A DNA stretch of 64,000 nucleotides from Pseudothioclava sp033100795. Its GTDB lineage: Bacteria; Pseudomonadota; Alphaproteobacteria; Rhodobacterales; Rhodobacteraceae. Location of the stretch: contig NZ_JAWLVI010000003.1 of NCBI RefSeq assembly GCF_033100795.1, forward strand, positions 321,323 through 385,322. The letters are read 5' to 3'. Below the pieces are notes generated by a model. It ran no database searches, was not told the DNA's origin, and saw only the letters and a list, made by a program, of their open reading frames with translations. How positions within the stretch are numbered: position 1 is the stretch's first letter; every line of letters starts with the position of its first letter. Positions 1-8,518 of the stretch are shown one piece after another. The position numbers and the translations under genes are program-made.

Positions 1-2
1 AC

Positions 3-83
3 GATCTGGCCCCCTTCCCCGCGCTCCGCGGCTGGCTCGCGCGTATCGCCACCTTGCCCGGCTATATTGGCCTTGATGACTGA
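3..83 (+). CDS. C-terminal fragment, glutathione S-transferase-like
   Basis: Only the last 26 codons lie in the window; the gene starts upstream. The reading frame ends ..FPALRGWLARIATLPGYIG.. then LDD and TGA. An FPxLxxWLxRIxxLPGY tail is typical of the last helix of the all-alpha C-terminal domain of cytosolic glutathione S-transferases. The glutathione-binding N-terminal half is not visible, so substrate class cannot be judged. Confidence 0.55.
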   Translation, partial: DLAPFPALRGWLARIATLPGYIGLDD

Positions 84-131
84 CCATTCAACGGGGCACT
101 CTGGCGCCCCGCCCCCAACCCCGAGGCCCCG

Positions 132-734
132 ATGAGCATCGAATTTCTGCTAACCGCCCTGATCGTCTGCCTCGCACCGGGGATTGGCGTCGTCTTCACC
201 CTTTCGGTCACATTGGGCCAAGGGTTCAAGGCAGGTGTCTGGGCGGCGCTTGCCTGCTCGATCCCACCGCTTTTGCATATGGGCATCGCGATGGCCGGAC
301 TGGCGGCGGTTCTGCATAGCTCTGCCGTGCTGTTCCAGACGATCAAATTCGCAGGCGTCGGCTATTTGCTGTGGATGGCGTGGGGAACGCTGAAGGACAC
401 GGGCGGGTTGCGCATTGCCGCAGCCGAGCCAATGCCGCTTCGCCGCATCTTCCGGCAGGGCATTTTGCTCAACCTGCTTAATCCGAAACTGCCGATGTTC
501 TTCATGGCCTTCCTGCCGCAGTTCATCGCCCCGACCGACGGTCCCGAAACGATGGTTCTGTTGGGCATTGCCTTCACCGTCATGACCTTTGTCGTCTTCG
601 TTGGCTACGCAGCCCTTGCAGCAACCGGGCGCCAGCAGGTTCTGTCGCGCCCGCGTGTTGCCGACTGGCTGCGCCGCGCCTTTGCTGCCTCGTTTGCGCT
701 CTTGGGCCTGAAGCTCGCGATGGAGCGCGCCTGA
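132..734 (+). CDS. LysE/RhtB-family amino-acid exporter
   Basis: This 200-residue protein, nearly all hydrophobic, has about six predicted membrane helices. The first helix carries the APGIG variant of the PGP motif of the LysE/RhtB superfamily, followed by TLGQGFKAG, which matches the usual T..G...G pattern after helix 1. Members export amino acids or related small metabolites across the inner membrane; the substrate here is not predictable. The ATG has no strong Shine-Dalgarno. The stop codon overlaps the rnhA start by one base, so the two genes are probably co-transcribed and coupled. Confidence 0.85.
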   Translation: MSIEFLLTALIVCLAPGIGVVFTLSVTLGQGFKAGVWAALACSIPPLLHMGIAMAGLAAVLHSSAVLFQTIKFAGVGYLLWMAWGTLKDTGGLRIAAAEPMPLRRIFRQGILLNLLNPKLPMFFMAFLPQFIAPTDGPETMVLLGIAFTVMTFVVFVGYAALAATGRQQVLSRPRVADWLRRAFAASFALLGLKLAMERA

Positions 735-1186
735 TGGAATTCCTCGCCTGGACCGACGGCGCCTGCTCGGGCAATCCCGGCCCCGGTGGCTGGGGTGTGC
801 TGATGCGCGCGATGGAGGGAGAAAGCCTCCTGAAAGAGCGCGAACTCAGCGGCGGCGAGGCCGACACGACCAACAACCGGATGGAGCTTCTGGCAGCGAT
901 CAACGCGCTTGAGGTGCTGTCGCGCGACGTGGCAATCACCATCACCACCGATTCCGCATATGTGAAAAACGGGGTCACTAGCTGGATTCACGGCTGGAAG
1001 CGGAACGGCTGGAAGACCGCCGACAAGAAGCCGGTGAAGAACGTCGATCTCTGGCTGCGCCTCGATGCCGCACAGGCCCGCCACCGCGTCACATGGGAAT
1101 GGATCAAGGGTCACGCGGGCCACCCCGAAAACGAACGCGCGGACGAGCTGGCCCGCGCGGGCATGGCGCCGTTCAAATCGAAATGA
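734..1186 (+). CDS. rnhA: Ribonuclease HI
   Basis: This enzyme cleaves the RNA strand of RNA-DNA hybrids (R-loops, lagging-strand primers). The 150-residue length is normal for the single-domain bacterial form. It opens with the FLAWTDGACSGNPGPGGWG block; the catalytic DEDD set is visible as D8, E51 (in NNRMEL), D73 (in TTDSAY) and D137 (in NERADELA), with H127 in KGHAGH. The start overlaps the upstream LysE-type stop by one base, and its own stop overlaps the next gene as ATGA, giving a three-gene coupled unit. Confidence 0.97.
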   Translation: MEFLAWTDGACSGNPGPGGWGVLMRAMEGESLLKERELSGGEADTTNNRMELLAAINALEVLSRDVAITITTDSAYVKNGVTSWIHGWKRNGWKTADKKPVKNVDLWLRLDAAQARHRVTWEWIKGHAGHPENERADELARAGMAPFKSK

Positions 1187-1842
1187 CGGATCTGGCGACA
1201 ACCTTCGCGGGCCTGCCGATCGGCGCGACGCTCGATTATGCCGCCGTGCTGGTGTTCGCGCTGACCGGTGCGCTTGTCGCCTCGCGCCAGCAGCTTGATC
1301 TGGTCGGCTTTGTCTTTATCGCCATTCTGACGGCCGTGGGCGGGGGCACGCTGCGTGACCTGCTCCTGGGCCGCGATCCGGTGTTCTGGGTCGGGCGGCC
1401 CGAGTATCTGGTCCTGATCACCGCCGCCGCAATACTGGTGTTCTTCACGGCGCACCTTCTGGAAAGCCGATACCGCGCGCTTTTGTGGCTGGACGCCTGC
1501 GCGCTGGCGGTTGCGGTCCCGGCTGGCGTGGCGGTTACGCTGAACCTTGGGCATGGCCCCGTGATCGTCCTGATGATGGGCGTCGTGACCGGCACCTTCG
1601 GCGGGCTGATGCGCGATGTGGTGTGCAACGAGGTGCCCCTGATGCTTAAACAAGGCGAGCTTTACCTGAGCTGCGCCTTTGCCGGCGCTGCGACCGCACT
1701 TGGTCTGATGGCACTTGGCATAACGGGGCTGCCTGCGCTGGTCGCCTGTGGCGCCGTTACCTTCGCGCTGCGGGCCGGATCGCTGCGCTTCGGCTGGCGC
1801 CTGCCGGTCTACAAAGCCCGCCCGCCCCGCACCCGCGGCTAG
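1183..1842 (+). CDS. TRIC-type (UPF0126) membrane channel protein
   Basis: This 219-residue membrane protein has about seven hydrophobic segments. It contains two similar glycine-rich blocks, GGGTLRDLLLGRDPVFW (around residues 56-72) and GTFGGLMRDVVCNEVPL (around residues 140-156), the hallmark internal duplication of the TRIC/UPF0126 family. Family members include trimeric cation channels; several bacterial members have been implicated in glycine or potassium movement, so the substrate is open. I chose the ATG at 1183 because it forms an ATGA overlap with the rnhA stop; an in-frame start further upstream lies inside rnhA. Confidence 0.85.
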   Translation: MTDLATTFAGLPIGATLDYAAVLVFALTGALVASRQQLDLVGFVFIAILTAVGGGTLRDLLLGRDPVFWVGRPEYLVLITAAAILVFFTAHLLESRYRALLWLDACALAVAVPAGVAVTLNLGHGPVIVLMMGVVTGTFGGLMRDVVCNEVPLMLKQGELYLSCAFAGAATALGLMALGITGLPALVACGAVTFALRAGSLRFGWRLPVYKARPPRTRG

Positions 1843-1892
1843 GAACGGAACGCTTATCGTCGCGTCAAAACGGCCGAATTTCACCGATATAT

Positions 1893-1901
1893 TGTGGATA
1901 A
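1893..1901 (-). promoter_or_regulatory. Single consensus DnaA box in the smc upstream region
   Basis: The + strand reads TGTGGATAA, the exact complement of the DnaA box TTATCCACA. It sits in the 158-base gap between the TRIC-type gene and smc, about 100 bases before the smc start. I see only one perfect box and no AT-rich unwinding element, so this is not an origin. It could be a DnaA-responsive promoter element or a chance 9-mer. Confidence 0.35.
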
Positions 1902-2000
1902 CCGATCAAAACCCGCGAAATCGTGGGGTTCGGCGTTGACTCAATGCCGCCCCCTGCGGACACTCTGTCGTTAATTTGACAGAATCGGAAAGACCCGCCT

Positions 2001-5000
2001 TTGCGCTTTACCCGCCTTCGCCTCAACGGTTTCAAAAGCTTCGTCGACCCGACGGACCTTGTGATCCATGACGGGCTGACGGGGGTCGTCGGCCCGAACG
2101 GCTGCGGCAAGTCCAATCTGCTGGAGGCGCTCCGCTGGGTGATGGGCGAGAACCGCCCCTCGGCCATGCGCGGCGGCGGGATGGAGGACGTGATCTTTGC
2201 GGGTGCCGCCACGCGCCCCGCCCGCAACTTCGCCGAAGTATCGCTCCAGATCGACAACACCGAGCGCCTTGCGCCCTCGGGGTTCAACGACAGCGACGGG
2301 CTTGAGATCGTGCGCCGGATCACCCGCGACGCCGGGTCCGCCTATAAGGTCAACACCAAGGACGTGCGCGCCCGCGATGTGCAAATGCTGTTCGCCGATG
2401 CCTCGACCGGTGCGCATAGCCCTGCGCTGGTGCGTCAGGGACAGATCTCGGAACTGATTAACGCCAAACCGAAATCGCGCCGCCGGATTCTGGAAGAGGC
2501 CGCGGGGATTTCGGGCCTTTACCAGCGTCGCCACGAGGCGGAGCTGAAACTCAAAGGGGCCGAGCAGAACCTCTTGCGCGTTGATGACGTGATCGAACAG
2601 CTTGCCAGCCAGTTGGCGTCGCTTGCCCGTCAGGCGCGTCAGGCCGCGCGCTATCGCACCATCGGCGAAGACCTGCGGCGCGCCGAGGGGATGCTTCTGT
2701 ATCGCCGCTGGCGCGAGGCTCGTCAGGCCCGCGATGAGGCCCACGCTGCCCATGCTGACCAAATCCGCGCCACCGCGCAGGCCGAGCTTGCCGCGCGTGA
2801 GGCTGCTAAAATCCGTGCCGAACGCGATGACGCCTTGCCCCCTCTGCGCGAGGAAGAGGCTATTGCAGGTGCCATTCTACAGCGCCTTTCCGTGCAGCGC
2901 GACGCCCTGACCGAACAGGAACAAATCGCCCAGACCCGCATCGGCACACTGCGCAACCGGATCGAACAACTGACCCGCGACATCGAGCGTGAGGCGGGCC
3001 TTAACCGCGACGCGGGCGAGACGATCGAGCGGCTTGAATGGGAGCTGGCGCAAATCCAGAAGGCGTCAGAGGGGCATGATGATCGCCTCGCCGCCGCTAG
3101 CGCCGAGGCGCAGGACGCCGCGACAATCCTGTCGGCCCGCGAGACCCAGCTTTCGCAAGAGACCGAAGACGTCGCCCGACTGGCCGCACGCCACCAGTCC
3201 GCGCAACGCCTGCTTGCTGACAACCGCGCCACGGCAGAAAAATCCGAAGCCGCCGCCGCGCAGGCGAAAGAGGCCGCAACTGCCGCGACCGAAGCTCTGG
3301 CCCGCGCCGCTGACGATTTCGCCACCGCCGAAGACGCCCAGTCCGAAGCCGAAGCCGCGGCAGAGGCTGCCGAGACCAGCCTGATCGCCGCCGATAATGC
3401 CCGCGCCGAAGTTCAGGCCCGCGAGACCGCTGCCCGTGCCGCCCGGTCCGAGGCCGAAGGCGAGGCAGGCGCCCTGCGCGCCGAGGTTACGGCTCTTGCC
3501 CGTCTGGTCGAACGCGAAGCTGCCACCGGCACGCAACTGGTCGACCGCGTGCGCGTCGACAAAGGCTTCGAAGCGGCCCTTGGCGCGGCCCTTGCCGACG
3601 ATCTGCGCGCGCCCGAGATTGAGGGGGATGCCGCGACCGGCTGGACCTCCCTGCCCGACTATGATGCAGCGCAAACGCTCCCCGAGGGCGCGGCGCCTTT
3701 GTCCGATCAGGTGCAGGTTCCCGACGTGCTGCGCCGCCGGATTTCCCAGATCGGGCTGGTCTCGGATTACGATGACGGCTGCCGCCTTCAGCACCTTCTG
3801 AAGCCCGGCCAGCGCCTTGTCTCGATGGAGGGCGATCTGTGGCGATGGGACGGCTTCCGCGCTGGCGCCGAGGACGCACCGACCGCCGCCGCACTTCGCC
3901 TGCAACAGCTTAACCGCCTTGTCGAACTCAAGCGCGACCTGGAGGAAGCCGAGGCGCAGGCCGCAGGCGCGAAACAGGCACACGAGGCGCTCAGCATCGC
4001 GCTGCGCAATGCGACCGAAGACGACCGCTCTGCCCGCGAGGCCCGCCGCACCGCCGACCAGCGCCTGGCCGAAGCGGGCCGTGCGCTCAGCCGTGCCGAG
4101 AGCGACAAGTCTATCGCAGGCTCCAAGCTGGAATCCGCGCGACTGGCCGTGAACCGCCACGAGGAAGAGGCGATGTCGGCGCGCAAGGCGCTGTTAGAGG
4201 CCGAGCGCGCTCAGGAGGCTTTGCCAGACCTGCAATCCGCCCGCGAAGAGGCGGATGCGGTCAAGATCACCGTCGAGGCAGCGCGCGTCACGATGATGAC
4301 CAAGCGCTCGCATCACGACGAGATCCGCCGCGAGGGCGAGGCACGCACCAAGCGCCGGCAAGAAATCACCAAAGAGGTTTCGGGCTGGAAACACCGCCTT
4401 GAAACAGCCGAGCGGCGGTCTGCGGAACTGATCGAGCGCAAGGATGAGACCGAAGAGGAACTGATCGAAGCGATGGCGCGGCCCGAAGAGCTGGCCGAAC
4501 AGCGCGAGCAGCTTTCCGAGCAGATCGACACCGCCGAGACGCGCCGCTCCGAGGCCAGCGACAAGCTGGCTGCCGCCGAAACCGCGCTGCGCGAAGCCCA
4601 GATCACCGAGCGCGAGGCCGAGCGCACGGCAGGCGAGGTGCGCGAGGCCCGCGCCCGCGCCGAGGCCCGCCTTGAAGCCGCGCGCGAGACGATGCAAACC
4701 GCGACCGACCGCATCCTCGAAGAGACCGAGCAGACGCCGGACAAGCTACTGGAAACGCTTGGCGCAGACCCGGAAACGATGCCGCCTTCGGACGAATTGG
4801 ACATCGAGGTGAACCGCCTCAAACGCCAGCGCGAGGCCTTGGGGGCAGTCAACCTGCGCGCCGAGGAAGATGCGAAGGAAGTGCAGGAAGAGCACGACCT
4901 TCTGGTTAAGGAAAAGGCCGATCTTGAAGAAGCGATCCGCAAGCTGCGCGCGGGAATTTCTGGCCTGAACCGCGAGGGGCGCGAGCGCCTGCTGACCGCC

Positions 5001-5459
5001 TTTGAGCAGGTGAACGAGAACTTCCGCACGCTGTTTACCCACCTGTTCGGCGGCGGCTCGGCCAGCTTGCAACTGGTTGAAAGCGACGACCCGCTGGAAG
5101 CCGGCCTTGAGATCATGTGCCAGCCGCCGGGCAAGAAACTCTCGACCCTGTCGCTTTTGTCGGGGGGCGAGCAAACGCTGACCGCGATGGCGCTAATCTT
5201 CGCGGTGTTCATGGCCAACCCCGCGCCGATCTGCGTGCTCGACGAGGTGGACGCGCCGCTTGATGATGCCAACGTTACCCGCTTCTGCGACCTCTTGGAC
5301 GAGATGACACGGCGCACCGAAACGCGCTTTTTGATCATCACGCACCACGCGGTCACCATGTCGCGCATGGACCGTTTGTTCGGCGTCACCATGCAGGAAC
5401 AAGGCGTCAGCCAGCTTGTCTCGGTCGACCTGAAGAAAGCCGAACAACTCGTCGCCTGA
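2001..5459 (+). CDS. smc: Chromosome segregation protein SMC
   Basis: SMC is the ATPase core of condensin, organising and segregating the chromosome. The 1152 residues show the canonical layout: Walker A GPNGCGKS at residues 31-38, a long Ala/Glu/Arg-rich coiled coil (about 165-500), a hinge around 505-615, the returning coil (about 640-930), the signature LSLLSGGEQ near residue 1050 and Walker B CVLDEVDAPLDD near 1078. The start is TTG, with AAAGACC upstream; it places RFTRLRLNGFKSF at the N-terminus exactly where family members begin. ScpA and ScpB are not in this window. The upstream gap contains a DnaA box. Confidence 0.98.
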   Translation: MRFTRLRLNGFKSFVDPTDLVIHDGLTGVVGPNGCGKSNLLEALRWVMGENRPSAMRGGGMEDVIFAGAATRPARNFAEVSLQIDNTERLAPSGFNDSDGLEIVRRITRDAGSAYKVNTKDVRARDVQMLFADASTGAHSPALVRQGQISELINAKPKSRRRILEEAAGISGLYQRRHEAELKLKGAEQNLLRVDDVIEQLASQLASLARQARQAARYRTIGEDLRRAEGMLLYRRWREARQARDEAHAAHADQIRATAQAELAAREAAKIRAERDDALPPLREEEAIAGAILQRLSVQRDALTEQEQIAQTRIGTLRNRIEQLTRDIEREAGLNRDAGETIERLEWELAQIQKASEGHDDRLAAASAEAQDAATILSARETQLSQETEDVARLAARHQSAQRLLADNRATAEKSEAAAAQAKEAATAATEALARAADDFATAEDAQSEAEAAAEAAETSLIAADNARAEVQARETAARAARSEAEGEAGALRAEVTALARLVEREAATGTQLVDRVRVDKGFEAALGAALADDLRAPEIEGDAATGWTSLPDYDAAQTLPEGAAPLSDQVQVPDVLRRRISQIGLVSDYDDGCRLQHLLKPGQRLVSMEGDLWRWDGFRAGAEDAPTAAALRLQQLNRLVELKRDLEEAEAQAAGAKQAHEALSIALRNATEDDRSAREARRTADQRLAEAGRALSRAESDKSIAGSKLESARLAVNRHEEEAMSARKALLEAERAQEALPDLQSAREEADAVKITVEAARVTMMTKRSHHDEIRREGEARTKRRQEITKEVSGWKHRLETAERRSAELIERKDETEEELIEAMARPEELAEQREQLSEQIDTAETRRSEASDKLAAAETALREAQITEREAERTAGEVREARARAEARLEAARETMQTATDRILEETEQTPDKLLETLGADPETMPPSDELDIEVNRLKRQREALGAVNLRAEEDAKEVQEEHDLLVKEKADLEEAIRKLRAGISGLNREGRERLLTAFEQVNENFRTLFTHLFGGGSASLQLVESDDPLEAGLEIMCQPPGKKLSTLSLLSGGEQTLTAMALIFAVFMANPAPICVLDEVDAPLDDANVTRFCDLLDEMTRRTETRFLIITHHAVTMSRMDRLFGVTMQEQGVSQLVSVDLKKAEQLVA

Positions 5460-5540
5460 TCTGGCCTTCGGGTCGCAATTGCGCTTGCAGCGCGCGCGCA
5501 CCCCGCCTAGCCTCCGGCCAACAGAATGAACGGAGCCCCC

Positions 5541-5999
5541 ATGTCCAAAATCGAAGCCCGCCTTGCCGAACTCGGCATCGACCTGCCCGCAGCCCCCGCG
5601 CCTGCCGCCAACTATGTACCCTTCGTGCAAAGCGGCAACCTGATCTTTGTCTCGGGCCAGATCTCCAACGCTGGCGGCGAGTTGATCAAGGGCAAACTTG
5701 GCGCGGAGATGAGCGTCGAAGAGGGTGCCGCAGCCGCGCGCACCTGTGGGCTTGCGCTGATCTCGCAGGCGCGCGCCGCGGCGGGTGAACTGGACCGCAT
5801 CAAGCGCGTCGTCAAGCTGACAGGCTTTGTCAATTCGACCGCCGATTTCACCGACCAACCCAAGGTCGTCAACGGCTGCTCGGACCTTATGGTCGAGGTG
5901 TTTGGCGACGCAGGCCGTCACGCCCGTTCCGCCGTCTCCGCTGCCAGCCTGCCGCTTGGCGTCGCGGTCGAGATCGAAGCGATTTTCGAGGTCGAATGA
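5541..5999 (+). CDS. RidA/YjgF family protein
   Basis: The 152-residue protein starts at ATG 5541, just downstream of CGGAGCC; an in-frame ATG at 5526 adds five residues without a better ribosome site. The sequence LIFVSGQISN and the C-terminal RSAVSAASLPLGVAVEIEA match the YjgF/RidA fold, in particular the late RSAxxxxxLPxGxxVEIE block. The canonical deaminase arginine is in this RSA motif. RidA proteins hydrolyse reactive enamine/imine intermediates, but this longer (about 150 aa) subclass, common in alphaproteobacteria, is less well characterised. The stop overlaps the following phosphodiesterase start by ATGA. Confidence 0.88.
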   Translation: MSKIEARLAELGIDLPAAPAPAANYVPFVQSGNLIFVSGQISNAGGELIKGKLGAEMSVEEGAAAARTCGLALISQARAAAGELDRIKRVVKLTGFVNSTADFTDQPKVVNGCSDLMVEVFGDAGRHARSAVSAASLPLGVAVEIEAIFEVE

Positions 6000-6763
6000 C
6001 CCCGCTGGACCCCGCGTTTCTGTCAATCCCTCTGGCGCATCGCGCCCTGCACGATGTGGCCAAGGGGCGGCCGGAAAACAGCCGCGCGGCCATTCGTGCG
6101 GCCATCGCGGCCGGATACGGGATCGAGATCGACATTCAGCCGTCGGCAGATGGTGTTCCGATGGTCTTTCACGACTATCAGCTGAACCGATTGACTGCCG
6201 AAACCGGCGCCATCGCCCGGCGCAGCGCGACGGAGCTGGCGGCAATCCCGCTTACCGGAGGGACCGAGGGCATCCCGACATTGCACGAGGTTCTGGCCCT
6301 TGTCGCGGGACAAGTGCCGCTGCTGATCGAGATCAAGGATCAGGATGGTGCGATGGGGCCAGCGGTCGGCCCGCTGGAACGGGCCATTGCCGCGCAGGTG
6401 GCGGGGTATGTCGGGCCGCTGGCGCTGATGTCCTTCAATCCGCATAGTATTGCGGCACTGCGGGACGCTTCGCCTGCGCTTTGCCTTGGGCTGACCACCT
6501 CGGCCTATAGTGCCGATGACTGGCCGCTTCTGCCCGCGCCGCGCCGCGATGCGCTGCGCGAGATCCCCGATGCCGAACCGCTGGACGTCGCCTTCATTTC
6601 ACATGAAGCGGCCGATCTGGACCGCCCTCGGGTGGCGGATCTCAAGGCCCAAGGCCGCCATGTCCTGTGCTGGACGATCCGCTCTGCCGCCGAGGAAGCC
6701 CGCGCCCGCCACGTCGCGCAGAACATCACCTTCGAAGGTTATCAGGCCGATTTTCCTGCTTGA
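5996..6763 (+). CDS. Glycerophosphodiester phosphodiesterase family protein
   Basis: The 255-residue cytosolic-type protein (no signal peptide) has the GDPD TIM-barrel signatures: HRALHDVAKGRPENS near the N-terminus (catalytic His plus PEN), GIEIDIQPSADGVPMVFHD (metal-binding E.D and second catalytic HD), LLIEIKD in the middle strand and VLCWTI near the end. Family members hydrolyse glycerophosphodiesters to glycerol-3-phosphate plus an alcohol. It is coupled to the RidA gene by an ATGA overlap and followed after 30 bases by the FemAB-like gene, forming a probable operon. Confidence 0.9.
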   Translation: MTPLDPAFLSIPLAHRALHDVAKGRPENSRAAIRAAIAAGYGIEIDIQPSADGVPMVFHDYQLNRLTAETGAIARRSATELAAIPLTGGTEGIPTLHEVLALVAGQVPLLIEIKDQDGAMGPAVGPLERAIAAQVAGYVGPLALMSFNPHSIAALRDASPALCLGLTTSAYSADDWPLLPAPRRDALREIPDAEPLDVAFISHEAADLDRPRVADLKAQGRHVLCWTIRSAAEEARARHVAQNITFEGYQADFPA

Positions 6764-6793
6764 CGCAGGCGCCCGACACTCCAGATTTGCCGG

Positions 6794-7954
6794 ATGGATC
6801 GCGCCCTTGAACTCCGCCTGACCGGCTCAATTTTCGACATCCCCGAACCCGCGTGGGATGCTTGCGCCTGCCCCGAGGCCACAACGGGCCGCGCGCTTAA
6901 CCCGTTCACCCGCTGGCGGTTTCTGGCGGCGCTGGAGGCTTCGGGGTCGGTCGGAGAAGGCACCGGATGGGCGCCGCACCATGCCACGCTTTATGCGGGC
7001 GATGATCTGATCGCGGTCGCGCCGATTTATCTAAAATCCCATTCGCAGGGTGAATATGTTTTCGACCACGGCTGGGCCGATGCGTTTGAACGCGCGGGCG
7101 GGCGCTATTACCCGAAACTGCAAGGCGCCGTGCCTTTCACCCCCGTCACAGGGCGCCGCTTGCTGGCCAAACCGGGCTATGAGGCCGAAGCACGCCACGG
7201 GCTTTTGGCGGGGCTGGCGCAAATCGCGGATCAATCTGGTCTCTCGTCGGTTCACCTGACCTTCTGCACCGAGGCCGAGGCGGTAGCCGCAGACGGCTGG
7301 CTCCACCGGATCGGGCAACAGTATCACTGGCTCAATCAGGGCTATCGCAGCTACGACGATTTCCTCGCCAGCCTCAGTTCCCGCAAACGCAAGACGCTGC
7401 GTAAGGAACGCGAACGCGCGCAGGGCTTTGGCGGCGAAATCCGCCATCTGACCGGCGACCAGATCCAACCCGCGCATTGGGATGCCTTCTGGGCGTTCTA
7501 TCAGGACACCGGCAGCCGCAAATGGGGCCGTCCCTATCTGACGCGCGCCTTCTTTGACCACCTGCACGAGATGCGCGACGATGTTCTTCTGGTGCTGGCC
7601 GAGCGGGATGGGGCGCCCATCGCGGGCGCCCTTAACCTGATCGGGCGCGAGGCACTGTTCGGGCGCTATTGGGGCTGCGTCGAGGATCACGCGCATCTGC
7701 ATTTCGAGCTATGCTACCATCAGGCGATTGACTGGGCGATTGCGCAGCGGCTCAAGCGGGTCGAGGCGGGCGCGCAGGGCGAACATAAACTCGCGCGAGG
7801 ATACCTGCCCGTGCCAACATATTCCGCCCATTGGATCGGTCATCCGGGGCTGCGTCAGGCGGTTGCGGATTATCTGGACAAAGAGCGCGCGGCGATCACC
7901 GAAGACATCGCCGCGCTGGCCGGATACGGGCCATTTCGCAAAGACGGGGATTAA
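6794..7954 (+). CDS. GNAT-fold acyltransferase, FemAB-like (DUF482/PF04339 type)
   Basis: This protein has 386 residues. The run SSRKRKTLRKERERA near residues 196-210 and the pattern WDAFWAFYQDTGSRKWGRPYLTR, followed by GALNLIGREALFGRYWG and ELCYHQAIDWAI, are typical of the large, widely distributed peptidogalycan/FemAB-related N-acyltransferase family, which has a GNAT-like fold. Substrate is unknown; such proteins are often annotated simply as GNAT or DUF482. The C-terminus overlaps the convergent peroxiredoxin gene by four bases. Confidence 0.82.
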   Translation: MDRALELRLTGSIFDIPEPAWDACACPEATTGRALNPFTRWRFLAALEASGSVGEGTGWAPHHATLYAGDDLIAVAPIYLKSHSQGEYVFDHGWADAFERAGGRYYPKLQGAVPFTPVTGRRLLAKPGYEAEARHGLLAGLAQIADQSGLSSVHLTFCTEAEAVAADGWLHRIGQQYHWLNQGYRSYDDFLASLSSRKRKTLRKERERAQGFGGEIRHLTGDQIQPAHWDAFWAFYQDTGSRKWGRPYLTRAFFDHLHEMRDDVLLVLAERDGAPIAGALNLIGREALFGRYWGCVEDHAHLHFELCYHQAIDWAIAQRLKRVEAGAQGEHKLARGYLPVPTYSAHWIGHPGLRQAVADYLDKERAAITEDIAALAGYGPFRKDGD

Positions 7955-8439
7955 AGCTGCGCCAGCAGCGCCTCGCCTGCCGTCAGGTCGCAAACTCCGG
8001 GGCCGTTTTCGGTGTTCAGGATCGTCACAACCCCGTCCTCGACCAGCATCGAATAGCGCACCGCGCGGTCGATCAGCCCGATTTGCGGGGCCGAAAACGC
8101 CATCCCTATCGCCTTGGTAAAGCTGCAATCGGTATCACCCAAAAGCGCGATCCCTGCCGCCTCGGCACCCGTATCTTTGCCCCATGCTGCCAGAACAAAG
8201 GGGTCATTCACCGGCACGCAGATAATCTCGTCCACGCCTTTTTCCGCGAACGCCTTGGCGTTGCGCACGAAGCTGGGCATATGCGCGGTCGAGCACATCC
8301 CCGTAAACGCGCCGGGCAGGCCGAAAAGCACAACCTTGCGCCCCGCCAGTTTGCCCGCCAGCGAAACCGCCTCGGGGCCGTTTGCACCCATTTTCAAAAG
8401 ATTGGCGTCGGGAAGCCTGTCTCCCACCGTAACACGCAT
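7951..8439 (-). CDS. Peroxiredoxin, Prx5 type
   Basis: This 162-residue peroxiredoxin reduces hydrogen peroxide and organic hydroperoxides. PGAFTGMCSTAHMPSF contains the peroxidatic cysteine (C49) in the PxxxTxxC context, and GVDEIICVPVNDPFVL is the typical Prx5/AhpE-like strand-helix. The start is the ATG at 8439, which lies six bases after AGGGAG; the ATG at 8445 directly abuts that site and is less likely. The gene is divergent from the FAD oxidoreductase at 8519 across 79 bases and converges on the FemAB-like gene. Confidence 0.92.
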   Translation of the reverse strand: MRVTVGDRLPDANLLKMGANGPEAVSLAGKLAGRKVVLFGLPGAFTGMCSTAHMPSFVRNAKAFAEKGVDEIICVPVNDPFVLAAWGKDTGAEAAGIALLGDTDCSFTKAIGMAFSAPQIGLIDRAVRYSMLVEDGVVTILNTENGPGVCDLTAGEALLAQL

Positions 8440-8518
8440 CGTCATCTCCCTGTTCGCGTTGCAGTATACCGGCTTCACGATATAGGGTCGGGCGGAACGC
8501 GGACCAGAGGGATTATCC

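Noticed and set aside
1843..2000. Replication origin near smc
   Set aside because: One DnaA box only, with no cluster, no AT-rich element and no dnaA/parAB/hemE neighbours.
2723..5392. Several long minus-strand open frames inside smc
   Set aside because: They are mirror frames of the GC-rich, coiled-coil coding strand; Ser/Arg-rich translations without domains or ribosome sites.
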